NCBI RefSeq assembly: GCF_022014595.1 | Contig: NZ_CP091740.1 | Coordinates: 2,158,200-2,222,199 of the forward strand | Direction: 5' to 3' | Source of the DNA: Solitalea lacus | Lineage (GTDB): Bacteria; Bacteroidota; Bacteroidia; Sphingobacteriales; Sphingobacteriaceae | Length of the DNA stretch: 64,000 nucleotides | In this document: one piece after another, positions 39,810-49,180 of the stretch | Layout: each line of letters opens with the position of its first letter | Numbering within the stretch: position 1 is the stretch's first letter | Notes under the pieces: generated by a model | Databases searched by the model: none | What the model was told of the DNA's origin: nothing | The model's input: the letters and a program-made list of their open reading frames with translations, nothing else | Program-made: the position numbers and the translations under genes

Positions 39810-40745
39810 TTATTGAAGTTCTTCTGGTAAAATTCCACCTGTTTCTTTCACTTTGGCAATAAAAATATCATGCATGCTAGGGATGATTTCTTCCAAACCT
39901 TCAACTAATACATGGGGCATTAAAAAACGAAGCAGGTCATTAGAAGTGTGTTCTCCTTTTAATTTAACTGTAAGATGCTGATGCATATCGTCAAAGGAAT
40001 GAGTCAATATATCATAAATTTGATTAGCACTACCATTTAAATAGGGTAAATTTCCGTTGTACGTTATTTTAAAAGAATGACTACGATATTGGTAGCGTAT
40101 TTCTTTCACTTTTCCCTCTAAAATTTTCTGCGACTTATTAAGCAAAGCAATTGAATCACAAAGAGCTTCAACTGATTCCATTCTGTGAGTGGAAAAAATA
40201 ATAGTGGTGCCTAGCTTGTTAAGCTCTAAGATTTCCCGGGTAATGATGTCAACATTGATAGGGTCGAAGCCTGAAAAAGGTTCATCTAAAATCAATAGTT
40301 CAGGTTGGTGCATGACAGTGGTAACAAACTGTACTTTTTGCTGCATACCCTTAGAAAGCTCTTCTACTTTTTTGTGCCACCAGCTTTGAATTTCCAACTT
40401 CTCAAACCAATATCGGGCTCTTTTAAGAGCGTCAGCTCTACTTAAATCTTTTAATTGGGCCAGATATAAAACCTGCTCTCCAATTTCCATTTTCTTATAT
40501 AATCCGCGTTCTTCAGGTAAATAACCAATTTGGGCTATATGTTTTTGCGAAAGTTTTTCGCCTTTAAAAAAAATTTCGCCACTATCGGGTGCTGTGATTT
40601 GATTGATTATACGAATTAATGAGGTTTTGCCGGCTCCATTTGGGCCTAGTAACCCAAATACAGAACCTTGTTCAATTTCAAGGCTTACGCCACTTAATGC
40701 AGTATGGTTGGCGTATTGCTTTACGATGTTGCGGATGCTTAGCAT
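39810..40745 (-). CDS. ABC transporter ATP-binding protein (NatA-like)
   Basis: A 311-residue ATPase with Walker A GPNGAGKTS, signature LSKGMQQKVQF, Walker B LLILDEPFSGFDP and the switch His in FSTHRMESVE. The domain DUF4162-like C-terminus from about residue 215 is typical of NatA/YhaQ-type exporter ATPases. It is translated just before its permease and powers it from the cytoplasm. Confidence 0.93.
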   Translation of the reverse strand: MLSIRNIVKQYANHTALSGVSLEIEQGSVFGLLGPNGAGKTSLIRIINQITAPDSGEIFFKGEKLSQKHIAQIGYLPEERGLYKKMEIGEQVLYLAQLKDLSRADALKRARYWFEKLEIQSWWHKKVEELSKGMQQKVQFVTTVMHQPELLILDEPFSGFDPINVDIITREILELNKLGTTIIFSTHRMESVEALCDSIALLNKSQKILEGKVKEIRYQYRSHSFKITYNGNLPYLNGSANQIYDILTHSFDDMHQHLTVKLKGEHTSNDLLRFLMPHVLVEGLEEIIPSMHDIFIAKVKETGGILPEELQ

Positions 40746-40844
40746 GTGAAAGAAATAAAAACTGAATTTAGGAAAATATGTGTTGAAATAGTGGTGTAAA
40801 TAAAAGTTTTACAAGGAAACTAATTATTATAAATGCTGAATAAA

Positions 40845-40882
40845 AAAACAGGTTGCCTCATGTTTGAAGCAACCTGTTAAAA
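40845..40882 (-). terminator. Terminator of the DUF6624 gene
   Basis: AACAGGTTGC (40847-40856) pairs exactly with GCAACCTGTT (40869-40878), and on the minus strand TTTTT follows the stem. Confidence 0.85.
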
Positions 40883-40898
40883 TTGATCCTATAAGTTT

Positions 40899-41816
40899 TT
40901 AATCGATGCCGTAATCTTTTAAGTATTCTTCTAAAGGGATAAGCCCAATTTCTGCTCTAAGTTGATTTGTTTTAGTTTGACTTTCAATTGGTTGTAAGTA
41001 ATAATTTCCTTTGTTGTCATATGCCAGTTGCGTGCCGTAAATTTGCTTCTTCCCTTGTTTTAGGGCCATAATATCTTCAATTATAGCCATTTGCTCAAGT
41101 GTTGCAAAGTCATCTTTCACAGCTTTTTTGAATAAAGGGTAATATTTTTTTTGAGTATAAAGACTGGCAAATTTTAAAACATAGAATTGAGCGTCCCGAG
41201 CTTTTTTGCCAACCACATTAGGTCCAATCCAGCCAATTGCCTTCCATAAATCAGTAACTATTTCCTTATAAAGAGAGTCTTTATAGCTAACTGTTTTTGT
41301 GATTTCAGCAATTTTGATTGAATCTTTAGGATGTTTACGTTTAACACTGTCAAGTTTAGCATGCCAATGTAATAAATTGTCATGTATAGTATCCAGTTGA
41401 GCTTTTAGCGTTTGGTCTAGGTTGGCTTCGGCTCTCTGGTGGTTCTGTTTAACTGCATTGGTAAACTTTACCCAACGTGGATCATTTTGAATAGGTTTAA
41501 ATGCTTCATCGGCAATTACACGGTCATAGTCAATAAAATTACCTTGTTCTGCAATTTTAAGTAAATGGAAATAAGCTGAATCGGGTACTCCATACTGAGA
41601 CCATGCACGTCCGGCTTTATAACGGTCATTAAGAGTAGAACGATAGTTATTCACCCTAAAAGCCCAGGTATAAGCATAAGTTGACTTTTTGTACTCCTTA
41701 AAGTAAAATAGCGAATCAGCAGTTTTGATCAGATGTAAATAAACTTCAGATTGTGCTTTAGAAAAGGAAATCCCAAAGAGTACGTAAATTAGGATGAAAA
41801 CATAAAATTTCCTCAT
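40899..41816 (-). CDS. Secreted DUF6624-type protein with helical repeats
   Basis: A 305-residue protein with a signal peptide (FILIYVLFGISFSKAQ). The first third resembles TPR-like helices (AYTWAFRVNNY, AGRAWSQYGVPDSAYFHLLKIAEQG), and the C-terminal half carries the DUF6624 pattern LEQMAIIEDIMALKQGKKQIYGTQL with PIESQTKTNQLRAEIGLIPLEEYL. The function is unknown. It stands alone between two well-defined terminators or divergent regions. Confidence 0.7.
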   Translation of the reverse strand: MRKFYVFILIYVLFGISFSKAQSEVYLHLIKTADSLFYFKEYKKSTYAYTWAFRVNNYRSTLNDRYKAGRAWSQYGVPDSAYFHLLKIAEQGNFIDYDRVIADEAFKPIQNDPRWVKFTNAVKQNHQRAEANLDQTLKAQLDTIHDNLLHWHAKLDSVKRKHPKDSIKIAEITKTVSYKDSLYKEIVTDLWKAIGWIGPNVVGKKARDAQFYVLKFASLYTQKKYYPLFKKAVKDDFATLEQMAIIEDIMALKQGKKQIYGTQLAYDNKGNYYLQPIESQTKTNQLRAEIGLIPLEEYLKDYGID

Positions 41817-41993
41817 GTGACAGTGATGTTGTAATTATATTGACTTTATTCAATAAATAGCCAAACATAATTTTGAGTATAGTCAAATATAGTATAATAT
41901 TCAGAATATCAACTATCAAATTAAAAACTTAACATTGAAGAAAAATACCGTCGTTTGAGTGAAAAAGATAATTTCATTACTAACTTGCTGCCT

Positions 41994-43064
41994 ATGGCGA
42001 AACAACGAATTTTTAGTTTAGATGCAGTAAGAGGTGTTTCAGCACTACTTATAGTTTTATATCACGTTTCTATATGGCAAAATAGAAGTTTATATGATGG
42101 TGGCACTTTTATCACACAAAAGTTCGGCATTTATATGGTGGAGCTGTTTTATTTGCTTAGCGGCATAAGTATGGGCTATATTTATCTTGAAAAGTTTGCA
42201 ACCCTTAGGATTGATGATCTTAAAAACTTTTTTATAAAACGATATTTTCGGATTGCTCCATTATATTTTCTTCTTTGTATTTTTTCTATTTGGGCTTACC
42301 ATCGTCCTGTTAATATTGATCTTATAATAAGGTTACTAAGTAATTTTAGTTTGTTGTTTGGTGTTGTTAATCCTGGCTATTCAATGTTAACCGGGGGATG
42401 GTCTATTGGTGCGGAGTTTTTCTTTTATTTGTTTTTCCCTTTTATGTTGTTTTTGGCACAAAAAAACCGTTTTTGGGATGCTGTAATTTTATTGACGCTA
42501 TTAAGTAGTGTTGTTGTTGTAGCTATTGTGGTGAGTCGGTATTCTAAACTCTCAGATTGCTGGAGCATCTATTCTTATCCGTTAAACCATTTTCTGTTTT
42601 TTTGGTTGGGAGTTCTTATCTCAAGGTTTAGAGGAGTTAATAATCATTGGGGTTACCTGGTGGCAGGTCTTTTGCTTTTTGTGTTTTCAGGTTTTTTGAA
42701 TGTTCAGACAAACGATTATTCAGTTGGGTTAGTAACCGGTTTGAACAGACTGCTTTTATCCGTCAGCGTTACATTAATTGTACTTTATTTCTATTTAAAG
42801 GTGAAATTTAAGGCTGAATGGTTAAATCATTGGAGTGATTGGTTGGCATCTATAAGTTTTTCAGTGTATCTGCTGCATCCATTTGTGTATATATTGACAA
42901 GGAAATTGTTGACGATGGCCAATGTTAATCCAACCTTTTGGCAACTCTATGCCCTCGTTTTAATTATTACAATTGTACTGTCGCGTGTTACATATCATTA
43001 CGAGAAATACTTTGTTGACTTAGGTAACCGGCTTATAAATAAAAGAAATATGGTCACTAACTAA
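41994..43064 (+). CDS. Acyltransferase family 3 membrane protein (OafA/YrhL-like)
   Basis: A 356-residue integral membrane acyltransferase. The signature IFSLDAVRGVSALLIVLYHVS near the start includes the catalytic His in LYH. About ten helices follow, with KRYFRIAPLYFLLCIFSIWAYHR and WSIGAEFFFYLFFPF. Members O-acetylate or succinylate surface polysaccharides. The TTG at 41955 would add 13 non-conserved residues, so I use the ATG at 41994. It converges with dnaJ at a bidirectional terminator. Confidence 0.9.
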   Translation: MAKQRIFSLDAVRGVSALLIVLYHVSIWQNRSLYDGGTFITQKFGIYMVELFYLLSGISMGYIYLEKFATLRIDDLKNFFIKRYFRIAPLYFLLCIFSIWAYHRPVNIDLIIRLLSNFSLLFGVVNPGYSMLTGGWSIGAEFFFYLFFPFMLFLAQKNRFWDAVILLTLLSSVVVVAIVVSRYSKLSDCWSIYSYPLNHFLFFWLGVLISRFRGVNNHWGYLVAGLLLFVFSGFLNVQTNDYSVGLVTGLNRLLLSVSVTLIVLYFYLKVKFKAEWLNHWSDWLASISFSVYLLHPFVYILTRKLLTMANVNPTFWQLYALVLIITIVLSRVTYHYEKYFVDLGNRLINKRNMVTN

Positions 43065-43077
43065 TGCAATAAAAAAA

Positions 43078-43120
43078 TAATCCCCCATTTTGAAAATAAA
43101 TGGGGGATTGTTTTTATTGC
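43078..43120. terminator. Bidirectional terminator between acyltransferase and dnaJ
   Basis: AATCCCCCATTT pairs with AAATGGGGGATT across a 7-base loop, giving a perfect 12-bp stem. T-rich DNA lies to the right and A-rich DNA to the left, so it can end both convergent transcripts. Confidence 0.85.
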
Positions 43121-43134
43121 GTAAAGTATTGCGG

Positions 43135-44295
43135 CTATTCAAAAAACTCTTTCATTTTCTCGAAGAAGCTTTTCTCGTTTTTGCCCGGATTAGGCTTAAA
43201 GTTTGGTGATTCTTTCAGTTTTTCAAGCATTGCTTTTTCCTCAGCTGAAAGATTCTTTGGTGTCCAAATATTTACATGCACTAATTGATCACCACGGGTA
43301 TAGCTGTTTACTTCCTTAATACCTTTTCCTTTTAGGCGTAATATTTTGCCTGCTTGTGTTCCCGGATCAATTTTGATGCGAGCACGGCCATCTATGGTAG
43401 GTATTTCAGTAGAAGTACCTAAAGCAGCATCAATAAAGCTTAAGTATAAATCGTAAACAATATTGTTTCCATCACGTTTCAGGGTTTCATGTTCAACTTC
43501 CTCAATCAGAATGATCAAATCACCAGGAACTCCGCCACGTGGAGCTGCATTTCCTTTTCCACTTAAAGAAAGTTGCATGCCATCACTTACTCCAGCCGGA
43601 ATATTGATTTTTAGCGTTTCTTCACCACGAACAACCCCTTCGCCGTGACAAGAAGTACAACGGTCGGTAATAATTTGTCCTTCACCATGACAAGTAGGAC
43701 AGGTGCTGGTGGTTGCCATTTGGCCCAAAATGGTATTGGTTACCTTTCTGACACTTCCGCTGCCACCACAGGTAGAACATGATTTGAAAGAAGAACCTCC
43801 TTTGGCACCGCTGCCATTACAAGTGCTGCAGTTTATCTGCTTTTGCACCTTAATGGTTTTCTCAACCCCGTTGGCAATTTCTTCTAAAGTAAGTTTAACT
43901 TTTATCCGAAGATTAGAGCCCCTTGGTACACGACGGCCACCAGAGCGACCACCGCCACCGCCGAAAAAGCTTTCAAAAGGATGCGCACCACCGAATATAT
44001 CTCCAAACTGGCTGAAGATATCCTCCATATTCATGCTGCCACCACCATATCCACCTTGTCCTCCGGCAGCACTTGCACGGTGTCCAAATTGATCATAACG
44101 TTGGCGTTTTTCCTGATTGCTTAATATTTCGTAAGCTTCGGCCGCTTCTTTAAAATGTTCTTCAGCTTCTTTATCTCCCGGGTTTTTGTCTGGGTGATAT
44201 TTGATTGCCAGCTTGCGATAAGCTTTTTTTATCTCATCAGCGCTAGCAGTTCTGGAAACTCCTAATATATCGTAATAATCTCTTTTGGTTGACAT
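43135..44295 (-). CDS. dnaJ: Chaperone DnaJ
   Basis: A 386-residue full-length type A Hsp40. The J domain (residues 1-70) has the HPD motif in [10 protein letters not shown]. The Gly/Phe-rich linker with [10 protein letters not shown] follows. Four zinc repeats of CxxCxGxG type lie in the centre ([32 protein letters not shown]). The C-terminal substrate-binding domains follow ([41 protein letters not shown]). It cooperates with DnaK and the GrpE encoded three bases upstream; dnaK is not in the window. Confidence 0.97.
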   Translation of the reverse strand: MSTKRDYYDILGVSRTASADEIKKAYRKLAIKYHPDKNPGDKEAEEHFKEAAEAYEILSNQEKRQRYDQFGHRASAAGGQGGYGGGSMNMEDIFSQFGDIFGGAHPFESFFGGGGGRSGGRRVPRGSNLRIKVKLTLEEIANGVEKTIKVQKQINCSTCNGSGAKGGSSFKSCSTCGGSGSVRKVTNTILGQMATTSTCPTCHGEGQIITDRCTSCHGEGVVRGEETLKINIPAGVSDGMQLSLSGKGNAAPRGGVPGDLIILIEEVEHETLKRDGNNIVYDLYLSFIDAALGTSTEIPTIDGRARIKIDPGTQAGKILRLKGKGIKEVNSYTRGDQLVHVNIWTPKNLSAEEKAMLEKLKESPNFKPNPGKNEKSFFEKMKEFFE

Positions 44296-44298
44296 GCT

Positions 44299-44895
44299 TT
44301 AAGCTCCTACAACTACTTTTGCGTAACGAACTACCTTGTCGTTCAAATAATATCCTTTTTCAACCACATCCATTACCTTTCCCTTCATTTCTTCATTAGG
44401 AGCAGGAATATTGGTGATTGCTTCATGCAATTCAGCATCAAATGGCTGGCCTATAGCCTCCATTTCCTTCAAGCCTTGTTGCGTTAACGTATTTCTAAAT
44501 TTGTTGGCAATAAGCTTAATGCCTTCTAATGCGGCATCATCTTCACGGCCGTCAAAAGATTTTATTGCGCGGTCAAAATCATCAAGAACAGGCAATAATG
44601 ATTTGATAACGTCTTTTCCTGCCGTTTGAATTAATTCTACACGTTCTTTTGAAGTACGACGACGGAAATTGTCAAATTCAGCATATAAACGAAGATATTT
44701 TTCATTTGCCAGATCCAACTCTTCTTTTAATACTTTTTCAGGAGATGCCACTTCTTCAGCAACTGCCATACTTTCCTGAATTTCTGCTGCATCTGCAGTA
44801 TTGTCAATAAACTCTTCGTGCGCCTGATTTTCTCTATTTTCCATATCTTTTTTCTTATTCTTCAACATAGCTTTAAGTTGATTGATAAGTTGCAT
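44299..44895 (-). CDS. grpE: Nucleotide exchange factor GrpE
   Basis: A 198-residue GrpE. An acidic N-terminus is followed by a long coiled coil (LDLANEKYLRLYAEFDNFRRRTSKERVEL), and the four-helix/beta-wing region ends MDVVEKGYYLNDKVVRYAKVVV, the family signature. It releases ADP from DnaK. The first methionine is followed by MLKNKKKDM at residue 9, an alternative start. Four intergenic bases separate it from dnaJ, so the two are translationally linked. Confidence 0.95.
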   Translation of the reverse strand: MQLINQLKAMLKNKKKDMENRENQAHEEFIDNTADAAEIQESMAVAEEVASPEKVLKEELDLANEKYLRLYAEFDNFRRRTSKERVELIQTAGKDVIKSLLPVLDDFDRAIKSFDGREDDAALEGIKLIANKFRNTLTQQGLKEMEAIGQPFDAELHEAITNIPAPNEEMKGKVMDVVEKGYYLNDKVVRYAKVVVGA

Positions 44896-44994
44896 TAAAC
44901 TAATTGCTGATTTGTCAAAAATATTGCCAACACAATAAAGACCGACAGGCTGTCAGTTTTTATTGTGCACCGCTAAACCACTCAAATAAGGCAC

Positions 44995-45678
44995 TTACAG
45001 AGTAAGTACAGCATTATCAATTACTTTTCCGCTTTCGCATTTGATAATACGTTGTGGGAATTTGTGAATTGTATAATGATCATGCGTTGCCATAAGAACA
45101 GCAGTACCTGCTTCGCTAATTTTTTTTAGTAGTAATAAAATTTCGGCTGAAATATCCGGATCGAGGTTACCCGTAGGCTCATCTGCCAAAATGACTTCAG
45201 GGTGATTTAGTAAGGCGCGGGCAATTACAATACGTTGTTGCTCACCACCAGAAAGCTCATGAGGATATTTTTTTAATTTAGAGCGCATGCCTACATTATC
45301 TAGGGACTCTAATATGCGATCTTGCATCGATTTGTCATTATTCCAGCCAGTGGCTTTTAAGACAAACCGAAGGTTTTGTTCAACGGTTCTGTCGGTTAAA
45401 AGCTGAAAATCTTGGAAAACAATACCCAGTTTACGACGTAAAAAAGGAACTTCATTATCCTTTAATGTTTTTAAATTGAATCCGGCAACCATACCTTGTC
45501 CCTGATGCATATTTAAATCAGCATATAATACCTTAAGTAAGCTACTTTTTCCACTTCCGGTTGAACCAATTAGGTACACAAATTCGCCTTTATCAATGTT
45601 TAAAGTAACATTTGAAAGTACCAGATGTTTCTGCTGGTATATATCTACATTTTCAAGCTTTATTACGTTTTGAATCAT
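44995..45678 (-). CDS. ftsE: FtsE-like ABC ATPase
   Basis: A 227-residue ABC ATPase with Walker A GSTGSGKSS, signature LSGGEQQR, Walker B VILADEPTGNLDP, and the FtsE-like LRRKLGIVFQDFQLLTDRTVEQNLRF. FtsEX couples divisome activity to peptidoglycan hydrolases. FtsX is not adjacent, as is frequent in Bacteroidetes, so a LolD/MacB-type role is a weaker alternative. It overlaps the preceding small gene by one base and lies upstream of grpE. Confidence 0.85.
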   Translation of the reverse strand: MIQNVIKLENVDIYQQKHLVLSNVTLNIDKGEFVYLIGSTGSGKSSLLKVLYADLNMHQGQGMVAGFNLKTLKDNEVPFLRRKLGIVFQDFQLLTDRTVEQNLRFVLKATGWNNDKSMQDRILESLDNVGMRSKLKKYPHELSGGEQQRIVIARALLNHPEVILADEPTGNLDPDISAEILLLLKKISEAGTAVLMATHDHYTIHKFPQRIIKCESGKVIDNAVLTL

Positions 45679-45881
45679 CAGATTTCCAGTTTTATTATTT
45701 TTCCGAAGGGTAAGTCTTTAACTAAATCTAAAATATAATCCTGTTTATTGCCCAAGCCGATTTTTTCAAGTGATTTTTCCGGTCTGTCAACTCTAAAATA
45801 AGCTAATAGTGTAAACTTATCATCTCTGAGTTGGATATAGTCAGGGATTTTGGCAACGCCTTTAACTTTTAAAATATACAA
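45678..45881 (-). CDS. Small conserved protein coupled to ftsE
   Basis: A 67-residue protein (YILKVKGVAKIPDYIQLRDDKF with a basic/acidic C-terminus KDLPFGKIIKLEI). It has no signal or membrane segment, and I do not recognise a domain. The stop overlaps the ftsE ATG by one base, so the genes are co-translated. Its predicted mixed alpha/beta content suggests a compact folded protein. The role is unknown, perhaps assisting FtsE. Confidence 0.6.
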   Translation of the reverse strand: MYILKVKGVAKIPDYIQLRDDKFTLLAYFRVDRPEKSLEKIGLGNKQDYILDLVKDLPFGKIIKLEI

Positions 45882-45956
45882 AGTATTATTTGTTTAAAGG
45901 TTTTGGTTCAAAAATAACAATAATTACTAATTACAATTAACTTAAACTGCCCGGTG

Positions 45957-46979
45957 TTATAAATTCAATAAAAAATTCATTGTGTCTATCCCATCGGCAT
46001 AATCCCAAAGTTCCGGTTGCTGCGCATTGCCGAATGGGAGGCTGTATTTAAATTCGCCATCCTTGCTCACAATGCATTGAATTTGCTCCGCATCATTGTT
46101 TAAACGTTCTGAAAGTGAGTTTTCATCTTCATAAACTTCATAATGTAAAGCCGAAATAGGGGATGCGTACGCAGTGTTTTCACTTAGCATAACAAAGTGA
46201 TTTTCAAAGTAAGGTATCCGGTTCATCATCAGAAGTGTTAAATTGTAATCAAAGTTATTTGCATACTTGTTATGATTGATGATCGGCTTGTAGGATTCTA
46301 TTCCATTGAAAAAAGCTTCAAAATTATAGTCTTTCGGTACAAAAAGTTTGGAAACATTGCGGCAGCCTAAGCCAAAATAGGTAAAAATGTCTTTTCCAAG
46401 TAAATGAAAATCCTCCTGAGTTTCTTTTCCGGTTATTACAGCAACTGAGTTTCTGTTTTTACGAATAATGTTGGGGTATTTACCAAAATAATACTCAAAA
46501 TAACGAGAGCTGTTATTGCTGCCTGTGGCTATGACAGCATCGAATGAACTAAGTTTATCTACAAATTCAAAGCTTTGTACAAAAGCAGGTTCTATCTCAA
46601 TAAGCTTGTTCAGAATGTGAGGAATTAGCTTGTTGTCTTGTGATGACAATTTAATTTGTGCTTTATGGCCAGAAATGATGACACACAGTATGTCATGAAA
46701 ACCAACCAATGGAATATTGCCCGCCAAAATTAATCCCACTGTTTTTGCTGGTTTAATATCCCACAATGCTGTATAGTTATTAAGCCAGGTCTCTAACTTT
46801 TTAGTTGTAAGTGATTGACCAATAGAAGTAATTGCTTCACGTGTAAATTCAGGAGTAAACCAATTGTTATAAACCTTTGCTTTGTTTATAAGAAGCTCCA
46901 GTTCATCATTGGGATTACTTAAATAAGAACCCAATTGTGAAAAAATGTTTATAGTTTTATTAATAGTAAGTTGAGGCAT
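45957..46979 (-). CDS. Acyl-CoA reductase (LuxC family)
   Basis: A 340-residue aldehyde dehydrogenase-like enzyme. LuxC features are VGLILAGNIPLVGFHDILCVIISGHKAQIKLS, an Asn/Gly cofactor region FDAVIATGSNNSSRYFEYYF, and the catalytic Cys206 in YFGLGCRNVSKLF. It reduces fatty acyl thioesters to aldehydes. Because LuxD and LuxE are absent, it is probably used in lipid metabolism. It diverges from the ferredoxin gene, with promoter sites in the 85-base gap. Confidence 0.9.
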   Translation of the reverse strand: MPQLTINKTINIFSQLGSYLSNPNDELELLINKAKVYNNWFTPEFTREAITSIGQSLTTKKLETWLNNYTALWDIKPAKTVGLILAGNIPLVGFHDILCVIISGHKAQIKLSSQDNKLIPHILNKLIEIEPAFVQSFEFVDKLSSFDAVIATGSNNSSRYFEYYFGKYPNIIRKNRNSVAVITGKETQEDFHLLGKDIFTYFGLGCRNVSKLFVPKDYNFEAFFNGIESYKPIINHNKYANNFDYNLTLLMMNRIPYFENHFVMLSENTAYASPISALHYEVYEDENSLSERLNNDAEQIQCIVSKDGEFKYSLPFGNAQQPELWDYADGIDTMNFLLNL

Positions 46980-47020
46980 ATTAATTGATATTTTTCGAAA
47001 CTAAATCGCTGTTGAATTGT

Positions 47021-47028
47021 TATATTTG
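47021..47028 (+). promoter_or_regulatory. TAnnTTTG -7 box of the 4Fe-4S ferredoxin gene
   Basis: TATATTTG is an exact consensus match and lies 36 bases before the ferredoxin ATG. A TTTTTCG about 25 bases upstream could be the -33 element. The gap also serves the divergent acyl-CoA reductase. Confidence 0.55.
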
Positions 47029-47064
47029 CAGCAAAATTAAGAAAACCCGTCTAAGTTTAACGAT

Positions 47065-47415
47065 ATGGCAATTAAGATTACTGAAGAATGTATTAATTGT
47101 GGTGCCTGCGAGCCGGAATGCCCAAACAATGCTATTTATGACGCCGGTGCTTCATGGAAATTTTCTGAGGGTACCGAATTAAAAGGATTAATTGATTTCG
47201 GTGACGGTACTACATTGGATGCGGATGCTTTGCAAGCACCTATTTCAGATGAAGTTTACTACATCGTTCCTGATAAATGTACTGAGTGTGTAGGTTTTCA
47301 CGATGAACCTCAGTGTGCTGCAGTGTGTCCTGTTGATTGTTGTGTTGATGATGAGGATGTTCGTGAAACAAAAGAGGAACTTACAGCTAAAAAGGAATGG
47401 CTACACGCCGAATAA
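47065..47415 (+). CDS. 4Fe-4S dicluster ferredoxin
   Basis: A 116-residue ferredoxin. The first cluster motif is CINCGACEPECPNN; the second group is CTECVGFHDEPQCAAVCPVDC, with an 8-residue insertion between the second and third Cys. This is the Allochromatium-type arrangement (2[4Fe-4S]) with a long loop. It probably carries electrons for oxidoreductases such as pyruvate:ferredoxin oxidoreductase or the neighbouring acyl-CoA reductase. The separate shorter frame at 46985 is not a gene. Confidence 0.93.
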   Translation: MAIKITEECINCGACEPECPNNAIYDAGASWKFSEGTELKGLIDFGDGTTLDADALQAPISDEVYYIVPDKCTECVGFHDEPQCAAVCPVDCCVDDEDVRETKEELTAKKEWLHAE

Positions 47416-47452
47416 CTTTTAGCGAAATAAATTCGTTTTAGTAAAAATATTG

Positions 47453-47492
47453 AAAAGGGAAATGACAATGTTGTTTCCCTTTTCTTATTTTT
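47453..47492 (+). terminator. Terminator after the ferredoxin gene
   Basis: AAAAGGGAAA (47453-47462) pairs exactly with TTTCCCTTTT (47474-47483), followed by CTTATTTTT. Confidence 0.85.
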
Positions 47493-47513
47493 ATGTTTTA
47501 AGTCAAAGAAACT

Positions 47514-48344
47514 ATGACTAACGCAACAAACTTACAAGGCGATTTGTTGCAAATGCGCCCTGAATTAAGCACACCTTTTGGGATTTGTAATTTAAGTGTA
47601 ATTCCTGTTAGAGCTGAACCAAGTGATAGGAGTGAGATGGTAACACAGCTATTGTTTGGAGAAACCTTTGAAGTTTTGGAACAAAAGGAAAACTGGACAA
47701 AAGTGAAGGTGCTTTATGATGATTACATAGGTTGGATTGGGAATAAACAATACTTAGGCTTGGAGAAAAATGAATTGGACGAACTTAATCAGCATGAGGA
47801 GTTTGTTTGTTCTGCACCTTTTAACTTTCTTACAAATGCCTTAGGACATTCACATTATTTATCGCCAGGCTCCTCACTGCCGTTATTCCGAGGAGATACC
47901 ATTTTCCTGGGTGATGAAAAGTATTACTTCAAAGGGAAAGCATACGTCCCTCAATTATATCCGTACAAAAACATGGAGAGTTTGTTCAAAATGTTTTTAA
48001 ATGCTCCTTATTTATGGGGTGGGCGGTCAATATTGGGGATTGACTGTTCAGGTTTGACACAGGTTTGCTTTAAAATAATGGGTGTAAAACTTAAAAGAGA
48101 CGCTTATCAGCAAGCCGAACAAGGTGAGTTGGTAAGTTTTATTGAAGAAGGTAAACTGGGAGATTTGGCTTTTTTTGATAATGCTGAAGGACGAATTACA
48201 CACGTAGGTGTTTTACTCAATAATCATCAAATTATTCATGCTTCAGGTAAAGTAAGAATTGATTCAATTGATCATCAGGGGATTTTTAATAATGAAACCC
48301 AGCAATATTCTCATAAATTAAGGATTATAAAGAGATTACTTTAA
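47514..48344 (+). CDS. NlpC/P60 (C40) peptidase with SH3 domains
   Basis: A 276-residue cell-wall endopeptidase. Residues 15-85 form an SH3b domain (VIPVRAEPSDRSEMVTQLLFGE, WTKVKVLYDDYIGWIG), and a second SH3-like part spans about 95-150. The catalytic NlpC/P60 domain contains Cys178 in GIDCSGLTQ, His230 in RITHVGVLL, and His242 in IIHASG. It cuts D-Glu-diamino acid peptide links. No signal peptide is evident, so it may act in the cytoplasm on recycled muropeptides, like YkfC. It converges with the amidotransferase gene. Confidence 0.9.
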   Translation: MTNATNLQGDLLQMRPELSTPFGICNLSVIPVRAEPSDRSEMVTQLLFGETFEVLEQKENWTKVKVLYDDYIGWIGNKQYLGLEKNELDELNQHEEFVCSAPFNFLTNALGHSHYLSPGSSLPLFRGDTIFLGDEKYYFKGKAYVPQLYPYKNMESLFKMFLNAPYLWGGRSILGIDCSGLTQVCFKIMGVKLKRDAYQQAEQGELVSFIEEGKLGDLAFFDNAEGRITHVGVLLNNHQIIHASGKVRIDSIDHQGIFNNETQQYSHKLRIIKRLL

Positions 48345-48352
48345 TTTATTAG

Positions 48353-49114
48353 TTACCTGGTTATAGTAATATGCTTCCGAAACTGATCGATACGATCAGG
48401 AGTAGGTTTTAGATGTATAAAAGAAAAGTTTGGTAGTTTCTCCCAATTTCCATTATCCAAAGGCTCAGAGGCAATTACCACTGAGCCTTTGTTGTTTTTC
48501 AGCCATAGTGTATAATAATCTTCAAATCGCTGAGCCCTTTCTTTGTTCTTTGTATTGTAAATTCTCCAGGCAAACAGCTCTTGATTGTTCATTAGAAAAC
48601 CTGTTAAAGAACTGTAGTCAGTTGTATTGGCAATATTATTAAGCGAATTAAATATGCCTTGAGATGATTTGTTTTCGGCCTTATCTAATAATTCTTTAAA
48701 AAAGATTTCTGTATCGGTAATGCCATGATCCAAAGCTTCATCCATAAACGAATAAACACCTCCATTATGACAAAATGCAAATGTTTGATAAAGGAAGGGG
48801 TGAGAGCGTTTTTCATTAATAGTGAGATCTTTATATGCTTTACGATTATGGGCAATGAACAAATTAGACTTTGCGTTCTCTACAATCAGTCTAAAGGTAT
48901 AATCCCATGAATGGTCTTTGTCTCGTCGGTGAATTTCCAGTTGATTGTTCTTTACAAAAGCAATTCCGCATCCATCATTATGCTCCCCGTGAGTTTCAGG
49001 GTCCTCAGGCAAACGTCCATGTTTGGAAAGATATTGCATGGAGTAGGGTGATAGAAGCATTTCCTCCTGAATAGAAGTTGGGAAAATACTCACTTTGGCA
49101 AGCATACGGCACAT
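48353..49114 (-). CDS. Class II glutamine amidotransferase
   Basis: A 253-residue Ntn hydrolase with N-terminal nucleophile Cys2 (MCRMLAK), as in YafJ-like amidotransferases. Further features are the HNDGCGIAF region, AHNRKAYKD, and HPFLYQTFAFCHNGGVY. The substrate and synthase partner are not identifiable, and no fused synthase domain is present. It lies downstream of a WD40 gene on the same strand and converges with the peptidase gene. Confidence 0.88.
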   Translation of the reverse strand: MCRMLAKVSIFPTSIQEEMLLSPYSMQYLSKHGRLPEDPETHGEHNDGCGIAFVKNNQLEIHRRDKDHSWDYTFRLIVENAKSNLFIAHNRKAYKDLTINEKRSHPFLYQTFAFCHNGGVYSFMDEALDHGITDTEIFFKELLDKAENKSSQGIFNSLNNIANTTDYSSLTGFLMNNQELFAWRIYNTKNKERAQRFEDYYTLWLKNNKGSVVIASEPLDNGNWEKLPNFSFIHLKPTPDRIDQFRKHITITR

Positions 49115-49180
49115 AAAACTGCGGTTGAATTATCTAAATTTAAGAAATTCAACCACAATTTGTAAACATTTCCGGTCAGT

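Noticed and set aside
43463-44092. Pro-rich frames on the plus strand opposite dnaJ
   Set aside because: They are the antisense of the Gly-rich and zinc-finger parts of dnaJ.
45678-45881. Naming the 67-residue protein as an enzyme
   Set aside because: The length is too short for any known aldolase or similar enzyme, and no active-site motif is visible.
46985-47182. Frame overlapping the start of the ferredoxin gene
   Set aside because: It overlaps a well-supported ferredoxin in another frame and contains its promoter.
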